From NCBI GenBank assembly GCA_947455195.1, contig CANGMI010000001.1:496001-560000 (forward strand): a stretch of 64,000 nucleotides of DNA. The letters run 5' to 3'. Of the stretch, positions 55,152 to 64,000 are shown piece by piece. The notes under the pieces were generated by a model that was not told where the DNA came from, did not search any database, and saw only the letters and a program-made list of their open reading frames with translations. This stretch comes from Pseudomonadota bacterium. GTDB lineage: Bacteria > Pseudomonadota > Gammaproteobacteria > Burkholderiales > SG8-39. The translations under genes and the position numbers were made by a program. The number at the start of each line of letters is the position of its first letter. Position 1 is the first letter of the stretch.

Positions 55152-55595
55152 TTACCGATTTGCGCCGATCAGGCCGGGAAAGAAGGCCAGCAAGGCCCAG
55201 AAGAGCAGTGCGAGCCAGATCGCAAGCACCATGGCCGCCCCCAGCCAGACATGGCGCCGGGAGCGTTCACCCCGGATGGCGGCCCGCTCGCGTGCCTCGA
55301 CCATCACCGGTGCCGGCACGAGACGCAGCGCAAGGGCGATGCCCAGGGGCACGAGCACCAGATCGTCGAGCAGACCGAGCACCGGGATGAAGTCGGGGAT
55401 CAGGTCGATCGGACTCAACGCATAGGCCAGAACAAGCAAGATGAGAAGGCGCGCTGCCATTGGCGTACGCGGATCGCGCAGAGCAATCGCCAGTACAAAC
55501 ACCTCCGATTTGAGGGCACGCACCCGCATGCGCCAGCGCATCAGGACGCCATTGGCCTGCGCAGGCGGCCGCCCGGATCGGTCAAGCTCACTCAT
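55152..55595 (-). CDS. YkvA/DUF1232 family membrane protein
   Basis: A 147-residue protein with the DUF1232 motif [28 protein letters not shown] (about 58-85; I summarise the key residues [11 protein letters not shown]). Flanking hydrophobic stretches ([11 protein letters not shown] and a C-terminal [17 protein letters not shown]) suggest membrane association. Function unknown. The ATG at 55595 has AAGGAG 10 nt upstream. It lies 11 bp before mobB on the same strand. Confidence 0.8.
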   Translation of the reverse strand: MSELDRSGRPPAQANGVLMRWRMRVRALKSEVFVLAIALRDPRTPMAARLLILLVLAYALSPIDLIPDFIPVLGLLDDLVLVPLGIALALRLVPAPVMVEARERAAIRGERSRRHVWLGAAMVLAIWLALLFWALLAFFPGLIGANR

Positions 55596-55756
55596 CGCAC
55601 TGCCGCTCCTTTCGGTGAGTTGGGGCAACGGGCAGCCATCGTCGAAGCGGGCCACCCGGCATTTCCACTATCATGCAGGTTCGTGGATGTCGGCGCACCG
55701 GTCTCCCGCCGCGGCCACGACCCTCAGCACCCCACAGCGCCCCGCGCCGCCCCCTC

Positions 55757-56833
<1,077 letters not shown>

Positions 56834-56846
56834 GCGCGCCCTCCGG

Positions 56847-57842
56847 TTACTTCAGAAAAAGCCGATCCGGATCGACGGCCTGACGAGTGAGTCCGAGTTC
56901 GCCCGAGAGCTTCACCATGAAGTCGAATTCGCCGCGACTCATGTCAACCTGCCACGAGGGCGTGACCGGGCTCACCACGGTGAGATACTTCGCCTCGATC
57001 GCACGGGCCTCGGTCGGATTCGATCGCGCGAAGTCGATCGCCTCGCGCAGTGCATCGCGAAAGCCCTGAACGGCCTTCGGGTTCTTCGCAACCCAGTCGG
57101 TTCCCGCGATCCAGAAGGCGGCCAGGATGTCCGGGTTGACCTCACCGACGAAGTCAGCGACCTTCATGCCGGTTGAATCACCCAGGATGCGCGAGCGGAT
57201 CGGCTCGATGGCAAGCACGGCATCCACCGTGCCACCGGCCAGCAAATCCTTCATCTGCGGAAACGGCGCCTCGACCATCGTCACCTGATTGAGCGGCACG
57301 TTGTTCTGCAGCAGCCACTTCTGGAACAGCACATGGAGGAGACTGCGCAGTCCCGGCACCCCCACGCGCTTGCCGCGCAGGTCGGCGGCACTGGTGATCT
57401 TCGCTGCCGGTCGTGCCACCACGCTGACAATCGGGTTGTCCTTGCGAAAGTGAGCCGCACCGGCAATCGCGACCAGACCCAGTCCGTTCTCGACCGCCTG
57501 CACCAGGATCGGGCCGGTGCTCATGCCGATCTGCATGTCACCCGACATGATGGCAGCGGCGACATTGGGTGCCAGTGCCACACGCGTGAGCGTGGCATCG
57601 ATGCCATGACGCTCGAAGAAGCCACGCTCCCTGGCAATCATGGCAGGCAGAAAGTCGGTCGCGCTCACGTAACCGATATTGACGCGGGTCTGGGCCTGCA
57701 CAGGGTCAGGCAGACCCACGGCAACAAGCATGAGCAGCACGAATGCACCAGACGCACCGAACGCCGCGCACAGGGCCCGGACGCGTGCAACTGCATGTAC
57801 GGCATGATCTCGAACGGACCGCAGACCGGCAGGTTGGTTCAT
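56847..57842 (-). CDS. ABC transporter substrate-binding protein (NMT1/TauA-SsuA type)
   Basis: A 331-residue periplasmic protein with a signal segment (SGAFVLLMLVAVGLPDPVQAQ) and the fold start VNIGYVSATDFLPAMIARERGFFERHGID. GVPGLRSLLHVLFQKWL and GTVDAVLAIEPIRSRIL are typical of the nitrate/sulphonate/taurine/thiamine-precursor family. GAGGAG is 7 bp before the ATG. It is 115 bp after hyuB in the same direction and is the likely receptor for the permeases at 62-64 kb. Confidence 0.88.
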   Translation of the reverse strand: MNQPAGLRSVRDHAVHAVARVRALCAAFGASGAFVLLMLVAVGLPDPVQAQTRVNIGYVSATDFLPAMIARERGFFERHGIDATLTRVALAPNVAAAIMSGDMQIGMSTGPILVQAVENGLGLVAIAGAAHFRKDNPIVSVVARPAAKITSAADLRGKRVGVPGLRSLLHVLFQKWLLQNNVPLNQVTMVEAPFPQMKDLLAGGTVDAVLAIEPIRSRILGDSTGMKVADFVGEVNPDILAAFWIAGTDWVAKNPKAVQGFRDALREAIDFARSNPTEARAIEAKYLTVVSPVTPSWQVDMSRGEFDFMVKLSGELGLTRQAVDPDRLFLK

Positions 57843-57956
57843 GAGAGGTCTCCTCGGGGGTTTGTTGTCAGGATTGCCCGGGCTGTGCGACCCGGGGGCA
57901 ATCCGTCGCCGGCACGCAGGACGCACCGGCGACGGATCGGATCTGGCGGTGGCGCA

Positions 57957-60146
57957 TCAGGCTGCGTTTCCCATGCGCTCGAGATCGGCCAGTTCGACGA
58001 TCACGTCATCGGCCGCACGCTGGCCACGCTCGTGAACATCCACCGCCAGCAGTGCGCCACTGGCTGGGCAATACCAGGTGGTGATCGCCAGCCGCTCATG
58101 CAGTCGGATGCAGTACTCGGGCGGGAGCTTCTCCCAGGTGCGTCCCACCGCCCCTTCGCGCCAGCGCGAATGACCACTCGCGAGGATGCACCCGGCACGG
58201 CTCACCACATGCAGACCGCGCTGATCGCGCGCGACAAACAGGCTGTCGGTCAGCGCGGCGATCGGGCGTGCAGTGAGAAAACGCGCCGGATCAGTCGTGA
58301 AGTCACCCACGCGCTGGCGGCGCAACGCAGCGCGCAGGCGTGTCGTCTCGTCGACCGAGAGCACCCCGTCACGCACCAGCACGCCATAGATCACCGAGGC
58401 CACGTGCGTGGTGATCGCCCCCCGTTCGATATCGCGCGCCACCACCTGGGCATCGCGATCGAGCGGATCCCCCCACCCACCGCCGCCTTGCCAGGTCACC
58501 GAGAAGATGTCGCGGTTGGTCATCTCCATGAGCCCGGGCTTGGGCCCGAACACCTCCCAGCGCCCCCCGGCGTGCGGCCGTCCCTCGCGAATGGCGTCAT
58601 GCCCCATGCGCTGCACGACCGTGCTGCCCGGCCAACCACCAGCAAGCCCCATCGTGTTGGGCACCTCGGCGCCATGCGTCATGACCAGCGCCTCGGCGCG
58701 CTCGATACCCCCCAGGGTGAGCGCCACCTCGGCCGTGAGCCCGCCTCGAAACCGACCGGCGCCGCCGGTATCGGCGGCCAGTCGCCGATGCAGGTAAAAG
58801 AGCGGTGATACCTGCTCATTGCGCTCGACATCGGCCACGGTCGGCACCGGCGAGGTAATGGGTCCACCGGCATCGACGCCATCACGGGTTGCCCAGGCAC
58901 CCGATCCGGCCGCCAGGGGGTCCATCAGGTGCAGGCCGAAGGGCTCGCCGAACTGGTTGATGCCACCCAGATTGAAGGTGGCCATGCACCCATCGCTGAT
59001 CGTCTGCGCACGCTCGCGATAGCGGGGTGAGGCGGCCAGCATCCGGTTGAGCGCAAGCATGGTTGCGTTGGACACGACCCAGATCGTCTCGACCGTGGCC
59101 GACCCCACAGGCGCAGGAAACTGCGCCGTGCAGATGAGGCCATCGGGCGCCACCACCGTGGCGGTGCGCAGGATGCCCTCGTTCCACTGGATGTCCCAGG
59201 CAAGTGTCGACAGGATCGAGCCACAGGCCCCACCCATGAGTCCGGCTCGCGTGGCATTGATGAAGCCGGGTGCCTGCGGGCTCGAACCGCTGTAATCGAG
59301 CGTGAGCGAATCACCGCGCTTGGTGATCTCGACCGCAATGCGATAGAGCGTGTTGGTGTGTCCGTCGTGCTCGAGGTAGTCGGTACCGCGGTAGACGCCA
59401 TCGGGCAGTTCGCGCAAGCGCGCGCGCATGCGCGCCTCTGAGGAATCCATCATGCGCAGCATGGCCTGCTCGAGCAGGTCGGCCCCGTAGCGCGATTCCA
59501 GATCGGCGATGCGCTCGCGGGCCACGTTGATGGTGGCAATGAAGGCCCGGATATCGAGCCCCAGCGCGTCAGGCAGGCGCGAGGCGGTCGTGATCATCTC
59601 GAGCACGTCTTCGCGCAACTCGCCCCGATCGAGCAGTTTCACGCAGGGGATGCGGATGCCCTCCTGAAACACGTTCTTCGCCTTCGGACACCAGCTGGCG
59701 AAGTCCATGCCACCCACGTCAGTCTGATGTGCCTGGACACCGGCCCACGCAATCACCCGTCCACCCGCGTGGATGGGTCCGATCATCTGCACATCGTTCT
59801 GGTGCAAGGCGCCGATGAACGGGTCGTTGCCGATGAACATGTCACCCTCGCGCACCTTCAGGTGTGGCGACGCGTTGATATGACGAATGACGGTACCGGA
59901 GACCGGCGCCTGGAACGACACCTGGAACCCCATCGAGACCACCGACCCATCGGGACGAAACAGTCCGGTGAAGAAATCGGAGGCCTCGGTCACCGTGGGC
60001 GAACCCGATACGCTCTGGAGCGCGATGCGCATCTCCTCGGCAATGGCGACCAGACGATTGCGGATCACCTCGAAGGTCACCGCGTTCATCGCCGCTGCGC
60101 CAGCGGCCGCACCGGGGCTTGCCGCACCACTCGGGCTCATGCTCAT
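57957..60146 (-). CDS. hyuB: Hydantoinase B / 5-oxoprolinase-type subunit
   Basis: A 729-residue HyuB-family protein. NAVTFEVIRNRLVAIAEEM is the canonical start (about 21-39); GDMFIGNDPF (about 101-110), AHQTDVGGMDFAS (about 137-149) and the C-terminal Gly-rich region TWQGGGGWGDPLDRD complete the pattern. With HyuA it makes an ATP-dependent hydantoin/oxoproline/acetophenone-carboxylase-like enzyme. The 19-residue Ala/Gly/Ser-rich extension before NAVTF is unusual; ATG at 60089 would remove it. It overlaps hyuA by ATGA. Confidence 0.9.
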   Translation of the reverse strand: MSMSPSGAASPGAAAGAAAMNAVTFEVIRNRLVAIAEEMRIALQSVSGSPTVTEASDFFTGLFRPDGSVVSMGFQVSFQAPVSGTVIRHINASPHLKVREGDMFIGNDPFIGALHQNDVQMIGPIHAGGRVIAWAGVQAHQTDVGGMDFASWCPKAKNVFQEGIRIPCVKLLDRGELREDVLEMITTASRLPDALGLDIRAFIATINVARERIADLESRYGADLLEQAMLRMMDSSEARMRARLRELPDGVYRGTDYLEHDGHTNTLYRIAVEITKRGDSLTLDYSGSSPQAPGFINATRAGLMGGACGSILSTLAWDIQWNEGILRTATVVAPDGLICTAQFPAPVGSATVETIWVVSNATMLALNRMLAASPRYRERAQTISDGCMATFNLGGINQFGEPFGLHLMDPLAAGSGAWATRDGVDAGGPITSPVPTVADVERNEQVSPLFYLHRRLAADTGGAGRFRGGLTAEVALTLGGIERAEALVMTHGAEVPNTMGLAGGWPGSTVVQRMGHDAIREGRPHAGGRWEVFGPKPGLMEMTNRDIFSVTWQGGGGWGDPLDRDAQVVARDIERGAITTHVASVIYGVLVRDGVLSVDETTRLRAALRRQRVGDFTTDPARFLTARPIAALTDSLFVARDQRGLHVVSRAGCILASGHSRWREGAVGRTWEKLPPEYCIRLHERLAITTWYCPASGALLAVDVHERGQRAADDVIVELADLERMGNAA

Positions 60147-62239
60147 GCTGCACCCCGCAAATTGACATGAAGATTGCCGTGCTCATCGGCAGTGGCGCGC
60201 GCCAGCGGCGGCACCACCACGCTCTGCCCCGGAAACTCGATGATGGCAGGGCCATCGATGACGGTGCCGGCAGCCGGATAGACGGTGCGCCAGATGGCGG
60301 TATCGACCGGATGATCGGCGTCGCGAAAGACGACCTTGCGCGAACCGGCCGGTTGCGGCGGATCACCTCTCGTGGCGTGTGCAGGCGGGGGCAGCATGCC
60401 GCGCCCGGCCGCACGCACCGAGAGCAGCTCGTAGCCGGCCCGAGAGAACGCGGCGCCGCGCCCGAAGAGTTGTTCGTAGTCGCGCTCGAAATGGGCAGCC
60501 GCCTCGGAAAAGGCCGCGGCATCGAAGCGCTCGCCCGCAACTGGCACATCGAGGTGATGCGTCTGCCCGCGAAACCGGATCGACACCGAACGATCGATGC
60601 GCACCTCACTGGCGGTGGTGGCCAGAGCCAGATTGCGCCGGACCTCGGCCACCGCGGCCTCGAGCGCATCGGATACCCGCACGAGATCGGCAGCCGGCGG
60701 CACCGCACCCGGGCGCACGCGCAGGTAGGCGGGCGACTCGGTAGTGAATCCCAGGTCGGCATTCCCGGTCCCGAAAGCCGACACCGCGGTGGCGGCCGTC
60801 GGCACGATGAAGCTGTCGAGTCCGAGTTCGGCTGCCAGCACCCACGCATGCGACGGACCGGCACCACCATTGGCAAAGAGCGCAAAGTCGCGTGGGTCGT
60901 AGCCCCGTTCGATGGTCATCCGGCGCAAGAGGTCGGCCATACGACTGTCGAGCACCTCGCGGATGCCCCAGGCAGCCTGCATCACGGTCATGCCCAGCGG
61001 TTCGGCCACCTGTTCACGAATGGCGCGTTCGGCGGCAGCACGGTCAAGGCGCATGCGCCCGCCAATGAAGTGATCGGCATCGAGCACACCGAGGACGAGG
61101 TCGGCATCGGTGGCGGTCGGGCGCAGGCCCCCACGCCCATAGCACGCTGGCCCCGGATTGGCCCCGGCACTGGCCGGGCCGACACGCAACTCTCCAAAGC
61201 TCACCGAGGCGATGCTGCCGCCGCCGGCACCGATCGAATCGACGTCGATGGAGTGCACGCGGATGTCGGCCCCCGCGAGCGCGATCTCCGAACGCATGAT
61301 CGGGCGTCCGTCGGCCACCACGCCGACATCGAAACTGGTGCCGCCAATGTCGGTGGTGAGCAGATTGCGCAGCCCGATGCGCTCGCCGATGGCCAGCGTC
61401 CCCATCACGCCGCCGGCAGGCCCGGAAAAGAGCGCATAAGCCGGGCGTTCGTTCAGGACTTCGGTAGGCAGCACGCCACCGGAACAGGTCATCATCAGCA
61501 CCGGCACCCGCATGCCGGCCTCGCGCAGGGTGGATTCGAGCTTTGCCAGATAACGCCCGGCCAGCGGACCGAGGGCCGCATTGGCCGCGGTGGTCGACAT
61601 GCGCGCGTATTCGCCCACTGCGGGTGAAATTTCGTGGGACAGGCTCACGAAAACGCCCGCGATCTCCTCCTGGGCCAGCAGGCGCAGACGCTGCTCGTGA
61701 ACCGGGTTCACCGTGGACCACAAGGTGCAGACCGCCACGGCCTCGACACCGAGCCCACCCAGGCGACGCAACTCGCTTCGCGCCTGCGCCTCGTCGAGCG
61801 CCTGCACCACGGTGCCGTTGACGTTGATCCGCTCGTCGATTTCGACCACCAGGCTGCGATCGACCAGCGGGGCAAATCGATTGCGCAGGTAGGCATCGGT
61901 GAACTCGGTCTCGTTCATGCCCGAGGTCTGACGGCGCAACCGACCAATTTCGAGCGTGTCACCAAAGCCGCGCGTGGCAAGCACCGCTGTCTTTGCGGCG
62001 GTGCCGGTGAGGAGCGCATTGAGTCCGACGGTGGTGCCATGACCGAAGCGCTCGATCTGCGCACAGAAGGCATTGAACTCGAGGCCCCAGGCCTCGGCGG
62101 CCAGATGGATGGCGTCGATCACCCCGCCCAGCACATCTGCCGTGGTCGGTGACTTGAAGACCCGCGTCTGCCCATCGTCAGAGGCGACCCACAGATCGGT
62201 GAAGGTTCCACCGACGTCCGTACCGATGAAAAAGCCCAT
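60143..62239 (-). CDS. hyuA: Hydantoinase A / 5-oxoprolinase-type subunit
   Basis: A 698-residue ASKHA-fold ATPase subunit. GTDVGGTFTDLW (start) is phosphate loop 1, GHGTTVGLNALLTG and TTDIGGTSFDVGV are further family motifs, and GAGGGSIA follows. The HyuA-HyuB pair uses ATP to open cyclic amides such as N-methylhydantoin or 5-oxoproline, or to carboxylate ketones. GGAG lies 6 bp before the ATG at 62239; an ATG at 62251 is also possible. Nearby transport genes suggest an imported cyclic amide or similar compound. Confidence 0.9.
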   Translation of the reverse strand: MGFFIGTDVGGTFTDLWVASDDGQTRVFKSPTTADVLGGVIDAIHLAAEAWGLEFNAFCAQIERFGHGTTVGLNALLTGTAAKTAVLATRGFGDTLEIGRLRRQTSGMNETEFTDAYLRNRFAPLVDRSLVVEIDERINVNGTVVQALDEAQARSELRRLGGLGVEAVAVCTLWSTVNPVHEQRLRLLAQEEIAGVFVSLSHEISPAVGEYARMSTTAANAALGPLAGRYLAKLESTLREAGMRVPVLMMTCSGGVLPTEVLNERPAYALFSGPAGGVMGTLAIGERIGLRNLLTTDIGGTSFDVGVVADGRPIMRSEIALAGADIRVHSIDVDSIGAGGGSIASVSFGELRVGPASAGANPGPACYGRGGLRPTATDADLVLGVLDADHFIGGRMRLDRAAAERAIREQVAEPLGMTVMQAAWGIREVLDSRMADLLRRMTIERGYDPRDFALFANGGAGPSHAWVLAAELGLDSFIVPTAATAVSAFGTGNADLGFTTESPAYLRVRPGAVPPAADLVRVSDALEAAVAEVRRNLALATTASEVRIDRSVSIRFRGQTHHLDVPVAGERFDAAAFSEAAAHFERDYEQLFGRGAAFSRAGYELLSVRAAGRGMLPPPAHATRGDPPQPAGSRKVVFRDADHPVDTAIWRTVYPAAGTVIDGPAIIEFPGQSVVVPPLARATADEHGNLHVNLRGAA

Positions 62240-62311
62240 CGAATGCTCCATGAAATCGGGCCCTTGAACCTGCCCGGCCTGCGGGATGTTGCGCCAAAGC
62301 GCACTGCACAA

Positions 62312-63094
62312 TCAACGACGCCAGCGCAGGAGGCGCGCCTCGGCGAGGGCGAGCGTCTGGTTCAGTGCGAAACCGAGCACGCCCAGCACCAGAATGCCGG
62401 CGTAGAGCTCGGCACTGCGGTACGAGCGCTGCGCGAGCAGGATGTTCTGACCGAGCCCGACCTGCGACGCCTGCATCTCGGTCACCACGGCGAGGATGAG
62501 GGCAATGGCAAGACTCACCCGCATGCCGGCAATGATGTCGGGCATGGCTCCAGGCAGCACGAGCTTGCGCAGGATGGCCCCGGGGCGCATGCGCAGCGAG
62601 GAGGCCAGTTCGAGCAACTGCGGCTCCACGCTCGCAAAGCCATGCACGGTGGCGAGCAGAACCGGCCAGACCGAGCCGAAGGCAATCACGGCAATCGACA
62701 TCCGGTCGCTCAGCCCGAAAAACAGAATGGCCACCGGAATGATGGCAGACGCCGGCAAGGGACGCATGAACTCGAGCATGGGCGAGAGGTAGCTTCGAGC
62801 GGGAGGTGACGCACCGATCAGACCACCCAGACACACGCCGGCGCACGATGCCAGCGCCCAGCCCAACGCCATTCGCCATGTCGTCGCGCTCAGCGGTTCG
62901 AGCAGGCTGCCCTCCCGCAATTGCAGCCCCAGCTCATCGAAGACCCGTGCCGGTGCCGGCAGAAAGACGGGCGATACCAGGCGGGCAGCCGCGACCGTGT
63001 GCCAGAGGAGCAGGAGCACGAGCGCAAAGGCCAGGGCCGCCGCGGCCTCGCCCAGACGGGCGCGCAGCCGCCCCGGGGTACGCGACAAGCTCAT
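62312..63094 (-). CDS. ABC transporter permease (TauC/SsuC type)
   Basis: A 260-residue permease with about six membrane helices. The coupling loop has the EAA-like segment ASSLRMRPGAILRKLVLPGAMPDIIAGMRVSLA (about 164-196; key residues: Pro-Gly-Ala-Met-Pro). MRPLPASAIIPVAILFFGLSDRMS is a strong TauC/SsuC family signature. Its ATG overlaps the previous permease by ATGA, so two permease subunits are made. It is about 72 bp upstream of hyuA. Confidence 0.9.
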   Translation of the reverse strand: MSLSRTPGRLRARLGEAAAALAFALVLLLLWHTVAAARLVSPVFLPAPARVFDELGLQLREGSLLEPLSATTWRMALGWALASCAGVCLGGLIGASPPARSYLSPMLEFMRPLPASAIIPVAILFFGLSDRMSIAVIAFGSVWPVLLATVHGFASVEPQLLELASSLRMRPGAILRKLVLPGAMPDIIAGMRVSLAIALILAVVTEMQASQVGLGQNILLAQRSYRSAELYAGILVLGVLGFALNQTLALAEARLLRWRR

Positions 63095-63846
63095 CGCGCA
63101 ACACCTCGCGCAGCGAACAGGGCCAGCACCTCATTGAGACCCCAGCCAAGCAGGCCAATCCAGGCGAGCCAGGCGTACATCAGGTCGGGGCGTAACGACT
63201 GCTGCGCAGTCATCAGCTGGAAACCCAGTCCGCGCGGATCGATGGCAATTTCCACGGTCACCGCGACCACCAGCGCGATGCCCATGGCGAGGCGCAGTCC
63301 GATGGCAATGCGCGCCATCGCAGCCGGCAGGATGATCTGCACCAGACGAGCGCGCGCGCTCATCTCGAGCACCCGGGCCACATCGAGCAGGCGCGGTTCA
63401 ATGCCGCGCACGGCGGCGATGGTGATGACAAGGACCGGCCAGATGCAGGCAAAGCTCACCACGGCCACTTCCATCGACAACCCGAATCCGAAGAAAAGGA
63501 GCGCAAGGGGCATCAGCGCGACCGCTGGCACCGGTCGCATCGCCTCGATCGAGGGACCGACGACTCGGGCTGCGCGTGGGGCTAGGCCCAGCGCGACGCC
63601 GCACAGCACGCCCGTGATCGCGGCAAGCACGAGTCCGCCCACTGCCGCCTGCAAGGTCTGCCAGGCGGCGACCAGCACCGAGCCATCGGCAAGCAGGCCC
63701 AGCCCGGCAACACCGATCTGCGAGGGTGGGGGCAAGGTATCGGCAGGCAACTGACCCGCCCGTGCCAGCGCTTCCCAGGCGAGCACGATCATGGTCGGGA
63801 CGGCGAGCGCACGCCAGGCAGCCCGCAGAGGCACGATACGGCCCAT
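63091..63846 (-). CDS. ABC transporter permease (TauC/SsuC type), second copy
   Basis: A 251-residue permease similar in plan to its neighbour: MRPVPAVALMPLALLFFGFGLSMEVA (family signature) and a coupling loop ARARLVQIILPAAMARIAIGLRLAMGIA. The ATG at 63846 is preferred; a TTG at 63852 would overlap the ATPase stop. Two distinct permease genes imply a heterodimeric channel, whereas tau/ssu systems usually use a homodimer. It lies 2 bp after the ATPase stop. Confidence 0.88.
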   Translation of the reverse strand: MGRIVPLRAAWRALAVPTMIVLAWEALARAGQLPADTLPPPSQIGVAGLGLLADGSVLVAAWQTLQAAVGGLVLAAITGVLCGVALGLAPRAARVVGPSIEAMRPVPAVALMPLALLFFGFGLSMEVAVVSFACIWPVLVITIAAVRGIEPRLLDVARVLEMSARARLVQIILPAAMARIAIGLRLAMGIALVVAVTVEIAIDPRGLGFQLMTAQQSLRPDLMYAWLAWIGLLGWGLNEVLALFAARGVAR

Positions 63847-63848
63847 GC

Positions 63849-64000
63849 TCAATGACCCGCCAGCAGCCCGAACAGCTGATGACGCAACGCCAGGAAGCGG
63901 GCATCCTCGCGGGTCTCGAGCTGGTGGCGCGGTCGGGGGATGTCCACCTGCACTTCGGCCGCGATGCGACCGGGGTTGGCCGCGAGCACGATCACCCGAT
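63849..64000 (-). CDS. ABC transporter ATPase, C-terminal part (partial)
   Basis: About 50 C-terminal residues are visible and the gene runs off the window end. The sequence RVIVLAANPGRIAAEVQVDI fits the region after the switch loop of nitrate/taurine-type ATPases (SsuB/TauB; typically DRVVVL...PGRI), followed by PRPR and a helix ending LFGLLAGH. The stop at 63849-63851 lies 2 bp before the permease ATG. It is the ATPase of the hyuAB-linked transporter; Walker motifs are outside the window. Confidence 0.85.
   Translation of the reverse strand, partial: RVIVLAANPGRIAAEVQVDIPRPRHQLETREDARFLALRHQLFGLLAGH

Overview
The window is a GC-rich (roughly 65%), gene-dense stretch of a bacterial chromosome. 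The gene families point to Betaproteobacteria, most likely Burkholderiales. Clues are the rho-rpmE start, a PhaM-type PHA granule protein, a lysine-rich H1-like protein, PilSR next to ampD, several orphan TctC/Bug binding proteins, and homogentisate and feruloyl-CoA genes. This assignment is inferred from gene content; no rRNA is present. Many neighbouring genes overlap by 4 bp (ATGA or GTGA), which marks tightly packed operons.

Layout. 1-12.5 kb is mostly housekeeping: the end of rho, rpmE with a good promoter and terminator, an ArnT-like membrane glycosyltransferase, a D-lactate dehydrogenase-type flavoprotein, orn, rsgA, a CobD/CbiB-like membrane protein, a Nudix CoA pyrophosphatase, a quinone oxidoreductase, phaM, maeB and an aminotransferase. 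12.5-22 kb holds the H1-like lysine-rich protein, nrdAB with a tandem NrdR-box operator, ampD, pilR, pilS and a small membrane-anchored cysteine protein.

22-36.6 kb is the most unusual part. On the minus strand, reading from 35.2 kb downwards, a branched-chain-type ABC transporter (livH, a livM-livG fusion, livF) runs by a 4-bp overlap into a complete coenzyme F420 pathway (cofC, fused cofGH, npdG, cofE, cofD). A three-gene molybdenum hydroxylase (coxL form II, coxM, coxS) follows. The matching periplasmic binding protein (livK) is divergent and is followed by an enoyl-CoA hydratase and a feruloyl-CoA synthase-like ligase. The arrangement suggests uptake of an aromatic or heteroaromatic acid, CoA activation, Mo-dependent hydroxylation and F420-dependent reduction. 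No F420-dependent oxidoreductase lies in the window.

39-50 kb carries catabolic genes: two TctC receptors and a 4,5-dihydroxyphthalate-decarboxylase-like protein downstream of hmgA-fahA (homogentisate pathway), a Tat-exported isoquinoline-oxidoreductase-like Mo enzyme (iorAB) coupled to an alpha/beta hydrolase, an SMP-30-type protein, and crcB. 50-57 kb has a beta-hydroxyacid dehydrogenase/amidohydrolase pair and molybdenum cofactor genes (moaE, moaD, moeA, mobB, moaA), which would supply the two Mo hydroxylases. 57-64 kb is a hydantoinase/oxoprolinase operon (hyuA, hyuB) with its own taurine/nitrate-type ABC transporter, cut by the window end.

I saw no tRNA, rRNA, CRISPR array, insertion sequence, integrase or phage gene.
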